Assembly: GCA_964568585.1 (NCBI GenBank)
Contig: CAZMQI010000051.1
Location: forward strand, 1-11,084
From: RGZA01 sp964568585
GTDB taxonomy: Bacteria > Pseudomonadota > Alphaproteobacteria > UBA9219 > RGZA01
Direction of reading: 5' to 3'
Length of the DNA stretch: 11,084 nt
Part shown: positions 1-7,248 of the stretch, piece after piece
Position numbering within the stretch: position 1 is the stretch's first letter
Layout of the letters: each line of letters opens with the position of its first letter
Translations under genes and position numbers: made by a program
Notes under the pieces: generated by a model
Told to the model about the DNA's origin: nothing
The model's database searches: none
The model's input: the letters and a program-made list of their open reading frames with translations, nothing else

Positions 1-59
1 GGTAGAGCCCTCGGTTGTGGTCCGAGTTGTCGCGGGTTCAAGTCCCGTCGATCGCCCCA
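1..59 (+). tRNA. tRNA-His (anticodon GTG), 5' part cut off by the window edge
   Basis: The window opens in the D-loop (GGTAGAGC). The anticodon stem CTCGG (10-14) pairs with CCGAG (22-26) around the 7-base loop 15-21, which centres on GTG (17-19), the histidine anticodon. The T stem 32-36 pairs with 44-48 around TTCAAGT (37-43). The 3' acceptor strand is 49-55, the discriminator base is C56, and CCA is encoded at 57-59. A C at position 73 is a hallmark of tRNA-His, where it pairs with the extra G-1. The 5' acceptor strand and most of the D stem lie before the window. Confidence 0.95.
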
Positions 60-173
60 TTCTTCTTTTGTGTCATTTTAAGGCGGGAATGATTCTGTCC
101 CGAACGCCCCACCCAAAATCATGTCATTTTGCATAACTGTGTTTCTTTAAAAAAAAAGGTGGTATGAAAAGTC

Positions 174-1853
174 ATGCCCGATAACGAACCGCAACCGCCA
201 AAAAATACGACGCCAGCAACAACTGCCCAAGTTGTGACTCCTGCGGAAAAAGTTCCAGAAAAAGTTTCTGAAAAGATTGTGGATGCACAAGTCGTTTCAC
301 CGCCGCCTGCGGATACGATGCCAAGCATTCCGCCAAGTGTGTTCTCCGTTTTAACCGCGCAGCAAATGCGCCTTGCTGAACAGGCCGCTGTTGCTGCTGG
401 CACGCCACTGATTGTATTGATGGAACGCGCAGGTTTGGCAGTCGCCGAACAAGTGATGGCGCGTTACACCAAGCGCCCGACAATTATTTTATGTGGCCCT
501 GGAAATAACGGCGGCGATGGTTTTGTTGCCGCGCGCCATATGGCCGCAAAGGGCTGGCCGGTACGCATATTATTATATGGCAAGCTGGAAGAGTTGACGC
601 CGGAAGCCAAGGTTGCAGCATCGCGTTGGCGCGGCGCGGTAATCACCGCCAGTGTTTCGGTGATGGAGAATGCGCTGCAAAAAGGCGCACAACTTATCAT
701 TGATGCGTTTTATGGAATTGGATTACGTCGTGCCATCACGGGGGAGGCCGCAGCCATCCTGCAACTCATCAACCGTTCGCGCTTACCGATTGTATCGGTG
801 GATATCCCCAGTGGATTGAATGCGGATACGGGGCAGGTGTTCGGTCAATCCGCAGTCGCCGATTTAACGATTTGTTTCTTCCGCAAAAAACTGGCGCATG
901 TGCTGATGCCTGGCCGTATGCTGTGCGGTGAAATTATCGTGATGGATGTCGGCATCCCTGAACAATGTTTGCAGAACATCACGTTACAAATTTGTGAAAA
1001 CCATCCCGATTTATGGATTGGCTATTACCCGCAACCGCAACTCAGCCATAACAAGTTCGACCGTGGCCACGCGTTGGTGTTGGGCGGTGCAGAAATGACC
1101 GGTGCGGCGCGTCTGGCTGCACGGGCAACGCAACGCATCGGCGCAGGATTAGTAACGATTGCGGCGCTGCAAAGCGCATTCTTTATATATGCGTCCAGCA
1201 TGACCAGTATCATGGTCAAGCCGGTAATCGAAGGCGATAACTTCATGCATTCCTTCCAGCGATTGCTGGAAGATCGCCGGATTAATGTAGTGTTGCTGGG
1301 CCCTGGTGCTGGCGAAAACGAAACCACGCGGCAGGCTGTACAATTGGCGCTGGCGTCTGGCAAGGCGTGTGTGCTTGATGCCGATGCATTGAATGCATTT
1401 GCAGGTGACGCCGAAAGTTTGAAGCGTATTATCAACCCGCAATGCATCATCACGCCGCATGAAGGCGAATTCAGCCGTCTGTTTGATCGTGTGATAGATC
1501 CACGTCAGGATAAAATCAGCCGTGCGAAAGCCGCTGCTGCATTCCTTGGTTGCCCTGTTGTCCTGAAAGGCGCGGATACGATCATTGCTACACCCGAAGG
1601 GTTGGCGATTATCAATTCGAACGGTCCAGCGACATTGGCAACTGCCGGTTCGGGCGACGTATTGGCGGGTTTCATCGCAGGCCTTATGGCACAGGGCGTT
1701 GAAGCGTTCCCAGCAGGCTGTATCGCAACATGGCTGCATGCTGCGGTCGCATCCGAATTCGGCCCATGCCTGATTGCCGAGGATTTAATCGAAGGTCTGC
1801 ACAATATTCTGAAGCCAAAAGCAGACACAGCAACCAACACCCCGAAGAGTTAG
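174..1853 (+). CDS. nnr: Bifunctional NAD(P)H-hydrate epimerase / ADP- or ATP-dependent NAD(P)H-hydrate dehydratase
   Basis: This cytoplasmic enzyme repairs damaged nicotinamide cofactors. The epimerase half interconverts R- and S-NAD(P)HX and the dehydratase half turns S-NAD(P)HX back into NAD(P)H using a nucleotide. The 559-residue protein has the fused YjeF_N plus carbohydrate-kinase-like layout. The epimerase (about 58-275) shows NNGGDG at 111-116, IIDAFYG at 175-181 and VDIPSG at 209-214. The dehydratase (about 285-545) shows GPGAG at 376-380, DADALNAF at 402-409, TPHEGE at 427-432, KGADT at 465-469 and GSGD at 492-495, whose Asp495 is the expected catalytic residue. The ATG at 174 has AAGGTGG at 156-162. 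The first 55 or so residues are a Pro/Val/Glu-rich extension not expected in the family; Met49 (ATG at 318) is an alternative start with a poorer ribosome site. The next gene starts 3 bases after the stop. The function call is firm and the start less so. Confidence 0.95.
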   Translation: MPDNEPQPPKNTTPATTAQVVTPAEKVPEKVSEKIVDAQVVSPPPADTMPSIPPSVFSVLTAQQMRLAEQAAVAAGTPLIVLMERAGLAVAEQVMARYTKRPTIILCGPGNNGGDGFVAARHMAAKGWPVRILLYGKLEELTPEAKVAASRWRGAVITASVSVMENALQKGAQLIIDAFYGIGLRRAITGEAAAILQLINRSRLPIVSVDIPSGLNADTGQVFGQSAVADLTICFFRKKLAHVLMPGRMLCGEIIVMDVGIPEQCLQNITLQICENHPDLWIGYYPQPQLSHNKFDRGHALVLGGAEMTGAARLAARATQRIGAGLVTIAALQSAFFIYASSMTSIMVKPVIEGDNFMHSFQRLLEDRRINVVLLGPGAGENETTRQAVQLALASGKACVLDADALNAFAGDAESLKRIINPQCIITPHEGEFSRLFDRVIDPRQDKISRAKAAAAFLGCPVVLKGADTIIATPEGLAIINSNGPATLATAGSGDVLAGFIAGLMAQGVEAFPAGCIATWLHAAVASEFGPCLIAEDLIEGLHNILKPKADTATNTPKS

Positions 1854-1856
1854 TTC

Positions 1857-3269
1857 ATGATATATGCTTGGCTTATCGTGCTGGTCATGCTGGCAACCCC
1901 TGTATTTGCTGCAGAGCCTGTCCCGGTTCCAAAGGCCGAACCGAAAATTGAGACCGTAAAAACCGATGCCCAGAAAAATGATGGCCTCCCTAAAGTGAAT
2001 GCCGATGATTTTTGCAAGGGCAGGTCTGGTTGCAAGTTATTATGGTCGGGCGATGCTGGCACGCTGGATAAAAAACGGTTTGTCATTAGCGAAGTAGTTA
2101 TCCCGCATCCTGCAAAAGAAAATGAAAAGCATTGCCGCCGCCCGCAAGACAAACGTTATGGCGAATTTCTGGATAATGTGTCACAGGAAATCTGGCTTTC
2201 GACCTATGGCGGATTGCTATCCGAACACAAAAAACTTTTTGAATTATGCAATGACGGTTATGGCGCGGCCAATATCGGCGAAGATGCGTTTAGCTTCGGT
2301 AAACAACATATAACCTATCGCCAATCGGGCGGGGATAATAACCGCTGGGTATGGGCACGTAGCTATGCGCTGCCTTCCCTTAGTTATGCGGGGACGATGC
2401 TGTGCGATTATAAAACCAATACGTCTGGCGGGCATATCCGGTTGATGGATTATGAAACGGGTTCGTTCACCAGCGGGTATTCACCTGAACTATCCGATGA
2501 CAGCCAATCGAGTTTTGTTGATTGCGATAAGGATAATCTCAGCGCGGCAAAACCAAAATATAAAGCGATTGATACCAAGCAGGTGTCATCATTCTTGGGT
2601 TTGAAATTAACCGATGTCAAAACGCTTGGCACATGTTCCAGCACCATCACATCTCAGCCCGGGCCGTATCAAGGCTATGTGATTTATGGTCAGGATGATG
2701 GCGCGGATGTGGAAGTAAAATATCTACGGATCAATGATGACAAATTGTGGGTCGAGCTTCGTGATACGGAACAGAATAAAGAGCAGCGCGTATTTAAATC
2801 TACCGATAACTGGGCCAATGATGACCGCATCGAGATCTGGTGGCTTGATCAGAAGCAAATGCCGCCTAAAACCAGCGATTTGGAAGATGCGCCGCGCAAA
2901 GCCTTGCGCCAATTCTCCGTTCGCCTGTCCGATTTAAAGGTATTTGCGGGTTATGGCTATAATACCAACCAGAAAATGCCGGAAGTGGAGCGCAGGGAAG
3001 GTGGCTTACCACTCGCATTCCAAATCACATGGCCGCCTGAACAGTTTCCTTCCGCCGCTGGCTTGTCTGTTTCCTATGCACATGCGGACGGCACTGCAAC
3101 CAAAGTCATGTGGTCAAGCAGCACATTCAAATATGCCGACCCGCAAAGTCTTTCTCCGGTTTATAACTTGCAAGGCGAAGACCGCGATCCACGTGAAGCT
3201 TGCACCATTACCAAAGATGGCGCGCTGGATTTGATAACGCCGCCGGGCTTGAATGAGAAGAAGCCTTAG
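1857..3269 (+). CDS. Secreted protein of unknown function with eight cysteines
   Basis: I do not recognise this 470-residue protein. The N-terminus is a Sec signal peptide: a hydrophobic core in residues 2-16, then VFA-AE, so cleavage is likely after Ala18 or Ala19. A Pro/Lys/Glu-rich linker follows to about residue 48. The mature part has no further membrane segment and has eight cysteines (53, 59, 93, 131, 183, 223, 260, 449), an even number that suits disulfide bonding in the periplasm. It is rich in Trp, Tyr and Asp, and segments such as residues 270-300 and 385-425 look like beta strands. The first part of the mature protein carries a CKGRSGC motif (53-59). It begins 3 bases after the NAD(P)HX repair gene, with GAAGAG at 1844-1849 inside that gene's 3' end, so the two are probably co-transcribed and translationally coupled. 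A functional link to cofactor repair is not evident. The reading frame and export are well supported; the function is unknown. Confidence 0.85.
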   Translation: MIYAWLIVLVMLATPVFAAEPVPVPKAEPKIETVKTDAQKNDGLPKVNADDFCKGRSGCKLLWSGDAGTLDKKRFVISEVVIPHPAKENEKHCRRPQDKRYGEFLDNVSQEIWLSTYGGLLSEHKKLFELCNDGYGAANIGEDAFSFGKQHITYRQSGGDNNRWVWARSYALPSLSYAGTMLCDYKTNTSGGHIRLMDYETGSFTSGYSPELSDDSQSSFVDCDKDNLSAAKPKYKAIDTKQVSSFLGLKLTDVKTLGTCSSTITSQPGPYQGYVIYGQDDGADVEVKYLRINDDKLWVELRDTEQNKEQRVFKSTDNWANDDRIEIWWLDQKQMPPKTSDLEDAPRKALRQFSVRLSDLKVFAGYGYNTNQKMPEVERREGGLPLAFQITWPPEQFPSAAGLSVSYAHADGTATKVMWSSSTFKYADPQSLSPVYNLQGEDRDPREACTITKDGALDLITPPGLNEKKP

Positions 3270-3320
3270 CCTTGGCGAAGCCGAGAAATATTAAAATACA
3301 TAGTTAATTTAAGGCTTTTT
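3261..3320 (+). terminator. Possible terminator overlapping the stop codon of the secreted-protein gene
   Basis: AAGCCTTA (3261-3268) and TAAGGCTT (3310-3317) are perfect inverted repeats, and the second arm runs into TTTTT (3316-3320). Inside the long loop is a second hairpin, CTTGGC (3271-3276) with GCCGAG (3280-3285), containing one G-T pair. The first arm includes part of the TAG stop (3267-3269). The 41-base loop is long for a classic terminator, so this is a moderate call. Confidence 0.4.
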
Positions 3321-3338
3321 GTATTTACGAAAGTAAAA

Positions 3339-3372
3339 TTGCGAAAAAAGACACTGCTGCTTTGTGTTAAAT
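3339..3372 (+). promoter_or_regulatory. Weak candidate promoter for the 3419-4549 gene
   Basis: TTGCGA at 3339-3344 resembles a -35 box, and TTAAAT at 3367-3372 lies in an AT-rich stretch, but the 22-base gap is too long for a good sigma-70 promoter. Just upstream a small dyad, TTTAC-GAAA-GTAAA, occupies 3324-3337. The likely terminator before this point means the next gene should have its own promoter nearby, which is the main support. Confidence 0.2.
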
Positions 3373-3418
3373 TGCCACCACGAATGTGATGCGAATTGAA
3401 AAGCAATTTGGGTGTGCC

Positions 3419-4549
3419 ATGGCGAGTGATTACGAAGATAGAAGTGCATTTTGGACGGAACTGCGTGCACGCAAAGCGCGTGAATTGGAATTGTATGGCC
3501 CTGGTTATGAAAAACGTCGCCAGCGCATTCATGATATTTTCACAGGAAAAGTATTCCTTCGTGCCGCCGATAAAGTGGTTGAATTTGTACAAGGTGCAAC
3601 CCAGCAAACGGATGCATTGTTTGACATTTTATCTGCAAAACTAGGCACGAAAATTGTCGAGATTGATCGCACCAAAGAACCCGCGTTCAATCTAAATCCA
3701 AAAGAATTATATGCTCAGGACACTGCCGCACAGCAGTCACCCGCTGAATATATGCGGGCTGTCGAACAAGCGATTAAAAGCCTGTATGGCAAAGAAACAT
3801 TTCCAGCAACGGTTGCGTCAGGCACAACTGCGCTTGTTCAAGCAGCATCAACCGAGTTGACCGCGCCTGTTGAGCCAAGAGGCCTTGCATTGCAATTGTC
3901 CGGCGAACGTGTGGCAATTATCGAAGGGTTTGACACCTTTGAAGAAATTCTGGCCAAAGTTGAATATGGTTTTCCTGAGAATGAACTGCCGGAATTGCTG
4001 AACCTATTGCGTAGTCAACGCGATGGCGTCGAAGAAGTGAGTGATGCCTTTGCACGTCAATTATTCTATCGTACCAGCATTCGCTTTGTTGATCGCAGCA
4101 TGGACCCAGAGTTTGCGGATGGCCCCGAACGTGACCGCTTATTGTACTTTGCACTTGCCATCAAAGGCCTGCGTCCAGATATCGACCAAGATGATACGTT
4201 TGATAAAATTTATGACGGTGTTTATGAACATCTTAAACAACAAAAAGCTGATGGCCGCGCATTTGCAGGCGATGTAAATAAGCTGAATGTGATCAGCATG
4301 TTTGATAAGGTGCGTGAACGTAATGTCAAAGATACTATGCGCGCAACTACTGATGAACTGGATCACGAAGAGCCTGAAACTACTAACGCGCCATTCGAAA
4401 CCGATGAAGATGAAGTGGAGCGCCGTTTAAAAGAAGGGCTAGTACAAATTTCGGAAGCCGATGGTGGAACCAAGCGAGACAATGTGTTTCCACTGCGTCC
4501 ACAACCACCGGCAAAGCCGGAATCCGATCCTGGCGAGCCAAACCAATAA
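3419..4549 (+). CDS. Soluble charged protein of unknown function
   Basis: I do not recognise this protein, which has 376 residues from the ATG at 3419. The frame stays open upstream to GTG at 3386 and ATG at 3389, so the protein may be up to 11 residues longer. No start has a clear Shine-Dalgarno sequence; I chose 3419 because the resulting N-terminus (MASDYEDR) looks natural. There is no signal peptide or membrane segment, so it should be cytoplasmic. It opens with a basic helical stretch (FWTELRARKARELELYG, then YEKRRQRIHD), continues as predicted mixed helix for about 300 residues, and ends in an acidic, then proline-rich, low-complexity tail (from about DELDHEEPE to the C-terminus). The tail looks disordered and could be a partner-binding region. 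It stands alone on the plus strand ahead of tRNA-Leu. Its codon use looks like that of the neighbouring housekeeping genes, so I see no sign of recent transfer. Confidence 0.8.
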   Translation: MASDYEDRSAFWTELRARKARELELYGPGYEKRRQRIHDIFTGKVFLRAADKVVEFVQGATQQTDALFDILSAKLGTKIVEIDRTKEPAFNLNPKELYAQDTAAQQSPAEYMRAVEQAIKSLYGKETFPATVASGTTALVQAASTELTAPVEPRGLALQLSGERVAIIEGFDTFEEILAKVEYGFPENELPELLNLLRSQRDGVEEVSDAFARQLFYRTSIRFVDRSMDPEFADGPERDRLLYFALAIKGLRPDIDQDDTFDKIYDGVYEHLKQQKADGRAFAGDVNKLNVISMFDKVRERNVKDTMRATTDELDHEEPETTNAPFETDEDEVERRLKEGLVQISEADGGTKRDNVFPLRPQPPAKPESDPGEPNQ

Positions 4550-4598
4550 CGCGCAAATAACCATTTAATCCTGCATTTATAGCATCCAAAGATGCGTA

Positions 4599-4627
4599 TG
4601 GACAAAGCGCGCGTGGCCGCATAAAAA
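4599..4627 (+). promoter_or_regulatory. Promoter of tRNA-Leu
   Basis: TGGACA (4599-4604, five of six matches to TTGACA) and TAAAAA (4622-4627, four of six matches to TATAAT) are 17 bases apart. Initiation would fall near 4634, about 5 bases before the mature tRNA. The stretch after the -10 box (CATGGCCTGCTGC) is GC-rich, as expected for a stable-RNA promoter under stringent control. A hairpin, GCATC-CAAA-GATGC (4582-4595), sits just upstream; its role is unclear. Confidence 0.55.
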
Positions 4628-4638
4628 CATGGCCTGCT

Positions 4639-4723
<85 letters not shown>

Positions 4724-4741
4724 CTTATTTATCCCATACAC

Positions 4742-5662
4742 TTATTTGTAATGAGTGGCCTTTGGCGATAAATGGTGGGCAACATAATTACGCACGCGCT
4801 TGAAAAAATTCGGCGGTGTTAATGCCATCATCGCAAAGTGATATGCACACTTCAGCCACTGCTTCTTTTGCCGTGCAACGAATAATAAATGTGCATGAAT
4901 GCCGCCCATGAAATGACGGCTTGCGTTAACGCCCAATGTGTTCCGGACATTCTGATAATGCAGCTTGTGGAGTTTATGGATGAATTCTACATGGTTTTTA
5001 TATTGCTTATTTAATTCTGATTTCCAAATGGTCAGCACTTCATTCACGGCAATGATATCGCTGCCGCGTAGAATGTGCCGCACCAGAAAATCGTAATCTT
5101 CCGCAATTGTTGTGAAGCTTTCATCAAACAGAGCCGCCTGATCAAACGCACTGCGGCGAATGAGCATATTCGAACAGACGTTATATACACGGCCATACAG
5201 GATATCCATTTTCAAATCGGCTTTTTGCGATGGGCGCAGAACAATGGTCTTTTCATCGCCGTATTTAGGAACTTGTAGATAATCGCATATGCAAAGCGTG
5301 GTAGGGGCAGGGTTCGCATTAAGCGCAGCCAGCTGCATTTCCAATTTATGGGGAAACCATTCATCATCGCTATCAAGGAGTGCGATAAATTCACCTTTGG
5401 CTGCCATGATGCCAGTGTTGCGTGCCGCGGCAGCACCTTTGTTAACGTCGTGTTTTATAAGCCGGACTTTAGCGGGATGTGCCGTAATCATCGCTTCGAT
5501 GGCCGCTATGACTTTCCCGCCATCATTCGATGCATCATCCACGATGATAATTTCAAGATCCTGTACGGTTTGCGCCATAATGGTTTTAACAACCGGCTCG
5601 ATATCGTCAGGACGGTTATAAGCCGGAACGATAACACTTATTTTTGGTTGGTTGGGCGGCAC
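4742..5662 (-). CDS. Family 2 glycosyltransferase (GT-A fold)
   Basis: It transfers a sugar from a nucleotide-sugar donor, probably in cell-surface glycan synthesis; donor and acceptor cannot be told from sequence. From the start chosen here the protein has 306 residues and begins directly with the GT-A nucleotide-binding segment (ISVIVPAYNRPDD at 8-20). VDDAS is at 41-45, NKGAAAARNTG at 74-84, LLDSDDEW with the metal-binding DxD at 95-102, and the ED pair typical of the catalytic base in EDYDF at 188-192. The C-terminal 100 residues are basic and partly amphipathic, with no obvious transmembrane helix, so peripheral membrane attachment is possible. The frame stays open to a GTG at 5782, adding 40 residues that do not resemble the family. 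I prefer GTG at 5662 because the domain starts there and a candidate promoter lies inside the extension. It points against both the tRNA before it and tig after it. Confidence 0.88.
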   Translation of the reverse strand: MPPNQPKISVIVPAYNRPDDIEPVVKTIMAQTVQDLEIIIVDDASNDGGKVIAAIEAMITAHPAKVRLIKHDVNKGAAAARNTGIMAAKGEFIALLDSDDEWFPHKLEMQLAALNANPAPTTLCICDYLQVPKYGDEKTIVLRPSQKADLKMDILYGRVYNVCSNMLIRRSAFDQAALFDESFTTIAEDYDFLVRHILRGSDIIAVNEVLTIWKSELNKQYKNHVEFIHKLHKLHYQNVRNTLGVNASRHFMGGIHAHLLFVARQKKQWLKCAYHFAMMALTPPNFFKRVRNYVAHHLSPKATHYK

Positions 5663-5692
5663 ATAAAATCCATAAAAATGAACGCGTGTAAT

Positions 5693-5723
5693 TCTATACC
5701 ATTTACTTTCAATGCTCTTGCAA
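5693..5723 (-). promoter_or_regulatory. Candidate promoter of the glycosyltransferase gene
   Basis: Read on the minus strand, TGG-TATAGA is an extended -10 element (the hexamer is at 5693-5698) and TTGCAA (5718-5723) can serve as a -35 box with a 19-base spacer. Initiation would fall near 5686, about 24 bases before the GTG at 5662. This supports the shorter protein start but is only a visual match. Confidence 0.3.
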
Positions 5724-5816
5724 TGGCCTTGGGAAATACCATATGTGCGTATTTTTGGGGTGGCAATACAATCCTGAAACACCTGTTGGATATATAGTAG
5801 ACAGGGGCTGAAAAGC

Positions 5817-5842
5817 GTTCTAGAACCTACGTTTTTAAACGT
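5817..5842. promoter_or_regulatory. Two adjacent dyad sites just upstream of tig
   Basis: GTTCTAGAAC (5817-5826) is a perfect 10-base palindrome. Two bases on, ACGTTT-TT-AAACGT (5829-5842) is a perfect interrupted palindrome. Both lie between an AT-rich TATATAGT stretch (5791-5798, a possible -10 region without a clear -35) and the tig ribosome site. They could be operators or 5' leader structures. Confidence 0.3.
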
Positions 5843-5860
5843 CCACCAAGAGGTTTTTTA

Positions 5861-7192
5861 ATGCAAGTTAATGCGCTTAGCACCAAGGGTCTTGTGCACA
5901 ATTATGAAGTAACCGTTCCGGCAGCTGATTTACAGCGCCAGATTGAAACGCGCCTTAAGGGCATGCTTGCCACTGTGCAAATGCCGGGCTTTCGTCCTGG
6001 TAAAGTTCCATTGGCCGTTGTTGAAAAACGTTATGGCACATCCGTGCTGGGTGAAGTGGTTGAAGAAACTGTGAATACTGCTGCGATGAAAGCCGTAAGC
6101 GAAAAGGGCTTGCGCCCAGCGACTGAACCAAAGGTTGAATTCGTTGGCATGCCAAACGAAGTTCCTGCGAACAAAGATTTGGTATTCAAGATGGAAGTGG
6201 AAATCATCCCTGAAATCGAACCGATGGATTTTGCAAAACTGTCATTCGAGAACATGGTGGTTGAAGCCAGCGACAGCGACATTACCGAAGCATTGGAACG
6301 CATCGCAAAGGGCAACCGTAAGCAAGAACCAGCACCTGCTGGTTATGCAGCGAAACTTGGTGATGTCACCACCATCGATTTCGATGGTTCCGTTGGCGGC
6401 GTAAAGCGCGATGGCATGAAGGGCGAAGATTTCCCGTTGGAACTGGGTTCCAATCGTTTCATCCCGGGCTTTGAAGAACAATTGGTTGGCGTGAAAGCTG
6501 GCGATAAGCGCGATGTGAAGGTTACATTCCCTAAGGACTATCACGCAGCTGAACTTGCTGGCGCAGAAGCAGTCTTTGCAATTGATGTGAAGTCGGTTAG
6601 CCAACTGCAAGCACCAACCATCGATGATGAATTGGCAAAGGCCGCTGGCTTTGAAACACTTGATGCATTGAAGAAGCACCTTGGCGAACAAATCGCTCAA
6701 AACTTTGGCCAAGTAAGCCGTGCCATCATCAAGCGCAAGCTGATGGACAAATTGGCCGATGGTCATAGCTTTGAAGTGCCTCCAACTCTGGCAAACCGCG
6801 AGTTTGAACAGCTTTGGGCACAAGTATCCCAAGCCAAGCAAGCTGGCCAATTGGATGCTGAAGACAAGGGTAAGTCAGACGAACAGCTGAAGACCGATTA
6901 TCAAAATATTGCCAACCGCCGCGTGCGTTTGGGCTTGCTGCTTTCCGAAGTGGCACGCAAAAACAAAATCGAAATCAACCGCGAAGATGTGCGTAAAGCC
7001 ATTATCCAAGAAGCGATGCGTTTCCCCGGCCAAGAAAAGAAGGTCGTGGATTATTACACGAAGGACGCATCTGCTCGTGAACAGCTCACCGCGCCAATGC
7101 TGGAAGAAAAGGTTGTTGACCTTATTCTTTCCAAAGCAAAGACCACTGATAAAAAAGTGACCCGCGATGAATTGCAAAAAGCTGCTGAGTAA
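5861..7192 (+). CDS. tig: Trigger factor, ribosome-bound chaperone and peptidyl-prolyl isomerase
   Basis: Trigger factor docks at the ribosome exit tunnel and shields nascent chains. The 443-residue length matches the family. The N-terminal ribosome-binding domain (1 to about 118) carries the signature loop GFRPGKVP (43-50). The second position after GFR is Gly, as usual, while the residue right after GFR is Pro, where the E. coli protein has Lys. The FKBP-type isomerase domain runs from about 162 to 247, with GDVTTIDFDG (167-176), FIPGFEEQLVG (200-210) and VTFPKDY (221-227). The helical C-terminal substrate-binding domain follows, ending in a Lys-rich stretch. AAGAGG (5848-5853) lies 7 bases before the ATG, a strong ribosome site. 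The gene ends at a strong terminator, so it is transcribed separately from clpP. The usual tig-clpP adjacency is broken here by a three-gene minus-strand operon. Confidence 0.98.
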   Translation: MQVNALSTKGLVHNYEVTVPAADLQRQIETRLKGMLATVQMPGFRPGKVPLAVVEKRYGTSVLGEVVEETVNTAAMKAVSEKGLRPATEPKVEFVGMPNEVPANKDLVFKMEVEIIPEIEPMDFAKLSFENMVVEASDSDITEALERIAKGNRKQEPAPAGYAAKLGDVTTIDFDGSVGGVKRDGMKGEDFPLELGSNRFIPGFEEQLVGVKAGDKRDVKVTFPKDYHAAELAGAEAVFAIDVKSVSQLQAPTIDDELAKAAGFETLDALKKHLGEQIAQNFGQVSRAIIKRKLMDKLADGHSFEVPPTLANREFEQLWAQVSQAKQAGQLDAEDKGKSDEQLKTDYQNIANRRVRLGLLLSEVARKNKIEINREDVRKAIIQEAMRFPGQEKKVVDYYTKDASAREQLTAPMLEEKVVDLILSKAKTTDKKVTRDELQKAAE

Positions 7193-7212
7193 TTAGCGTT
7201 ACATAGAATAAG

Positions 7213-7239
7213 AAAAACCCCGCGAAAGCGGGGTTTTTT
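7213..7239. terminator. Bidirectional intrinsic terminator between tig and the convergent operon
   Basis: CCCCGC (7218-7223) and GCGGGG (7228-7233) form a GC-rich stem capped by a GAAA tetraloop. It is flanked by A5 before (7213-7217) and T6 after (7234-7239), so the stem extends to 11 pairs and each strand has its own U-tract. It should end tig transcripts on the plus strand and the 8965-7249 operon on the minus strand. Confidence 0.93.
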
Positions 7240-7248
7240 ATTGCAGCG

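Noticed and set aside
82..108. Hairpin GGCGGGA / TCCCG-AA-CGCC after tRNA-His as a terminator
   Set aside because: The stem has a bulge and no T-run follows; the next bases are CCACCC. Too weak to call.
1149..1739. Open minus-strand frame of 196 codons inside the NAD(P)HX repair gene
   Set aside because: The plus-strand frame carries all dehydratase motifs here; the antisense product shows none.
5348..5797. Open plus-strand frame of 149 codons opposite the glycosyltransferase gene
   Set aside because: It lies antisense to a gene with clear family motifs, and its translation has no recognisable domain or ribosome site.
5817..5826. GTTCTAGAAC as an SOS (LexA) box
   Set aside because: The alphaproteobacterial LexA site is a direct repeat of GTTC with a 7-base spacer; this is an inverted repeat without a spacer.
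6242..6850. Open minus-strand frame of 202 codons inside tig
   Set aside because: It is antisense to strongly conserved trigger factor sequence, and the translation is cysteine- and histidine-rich with no known pattern, as expected for a shadow frame.
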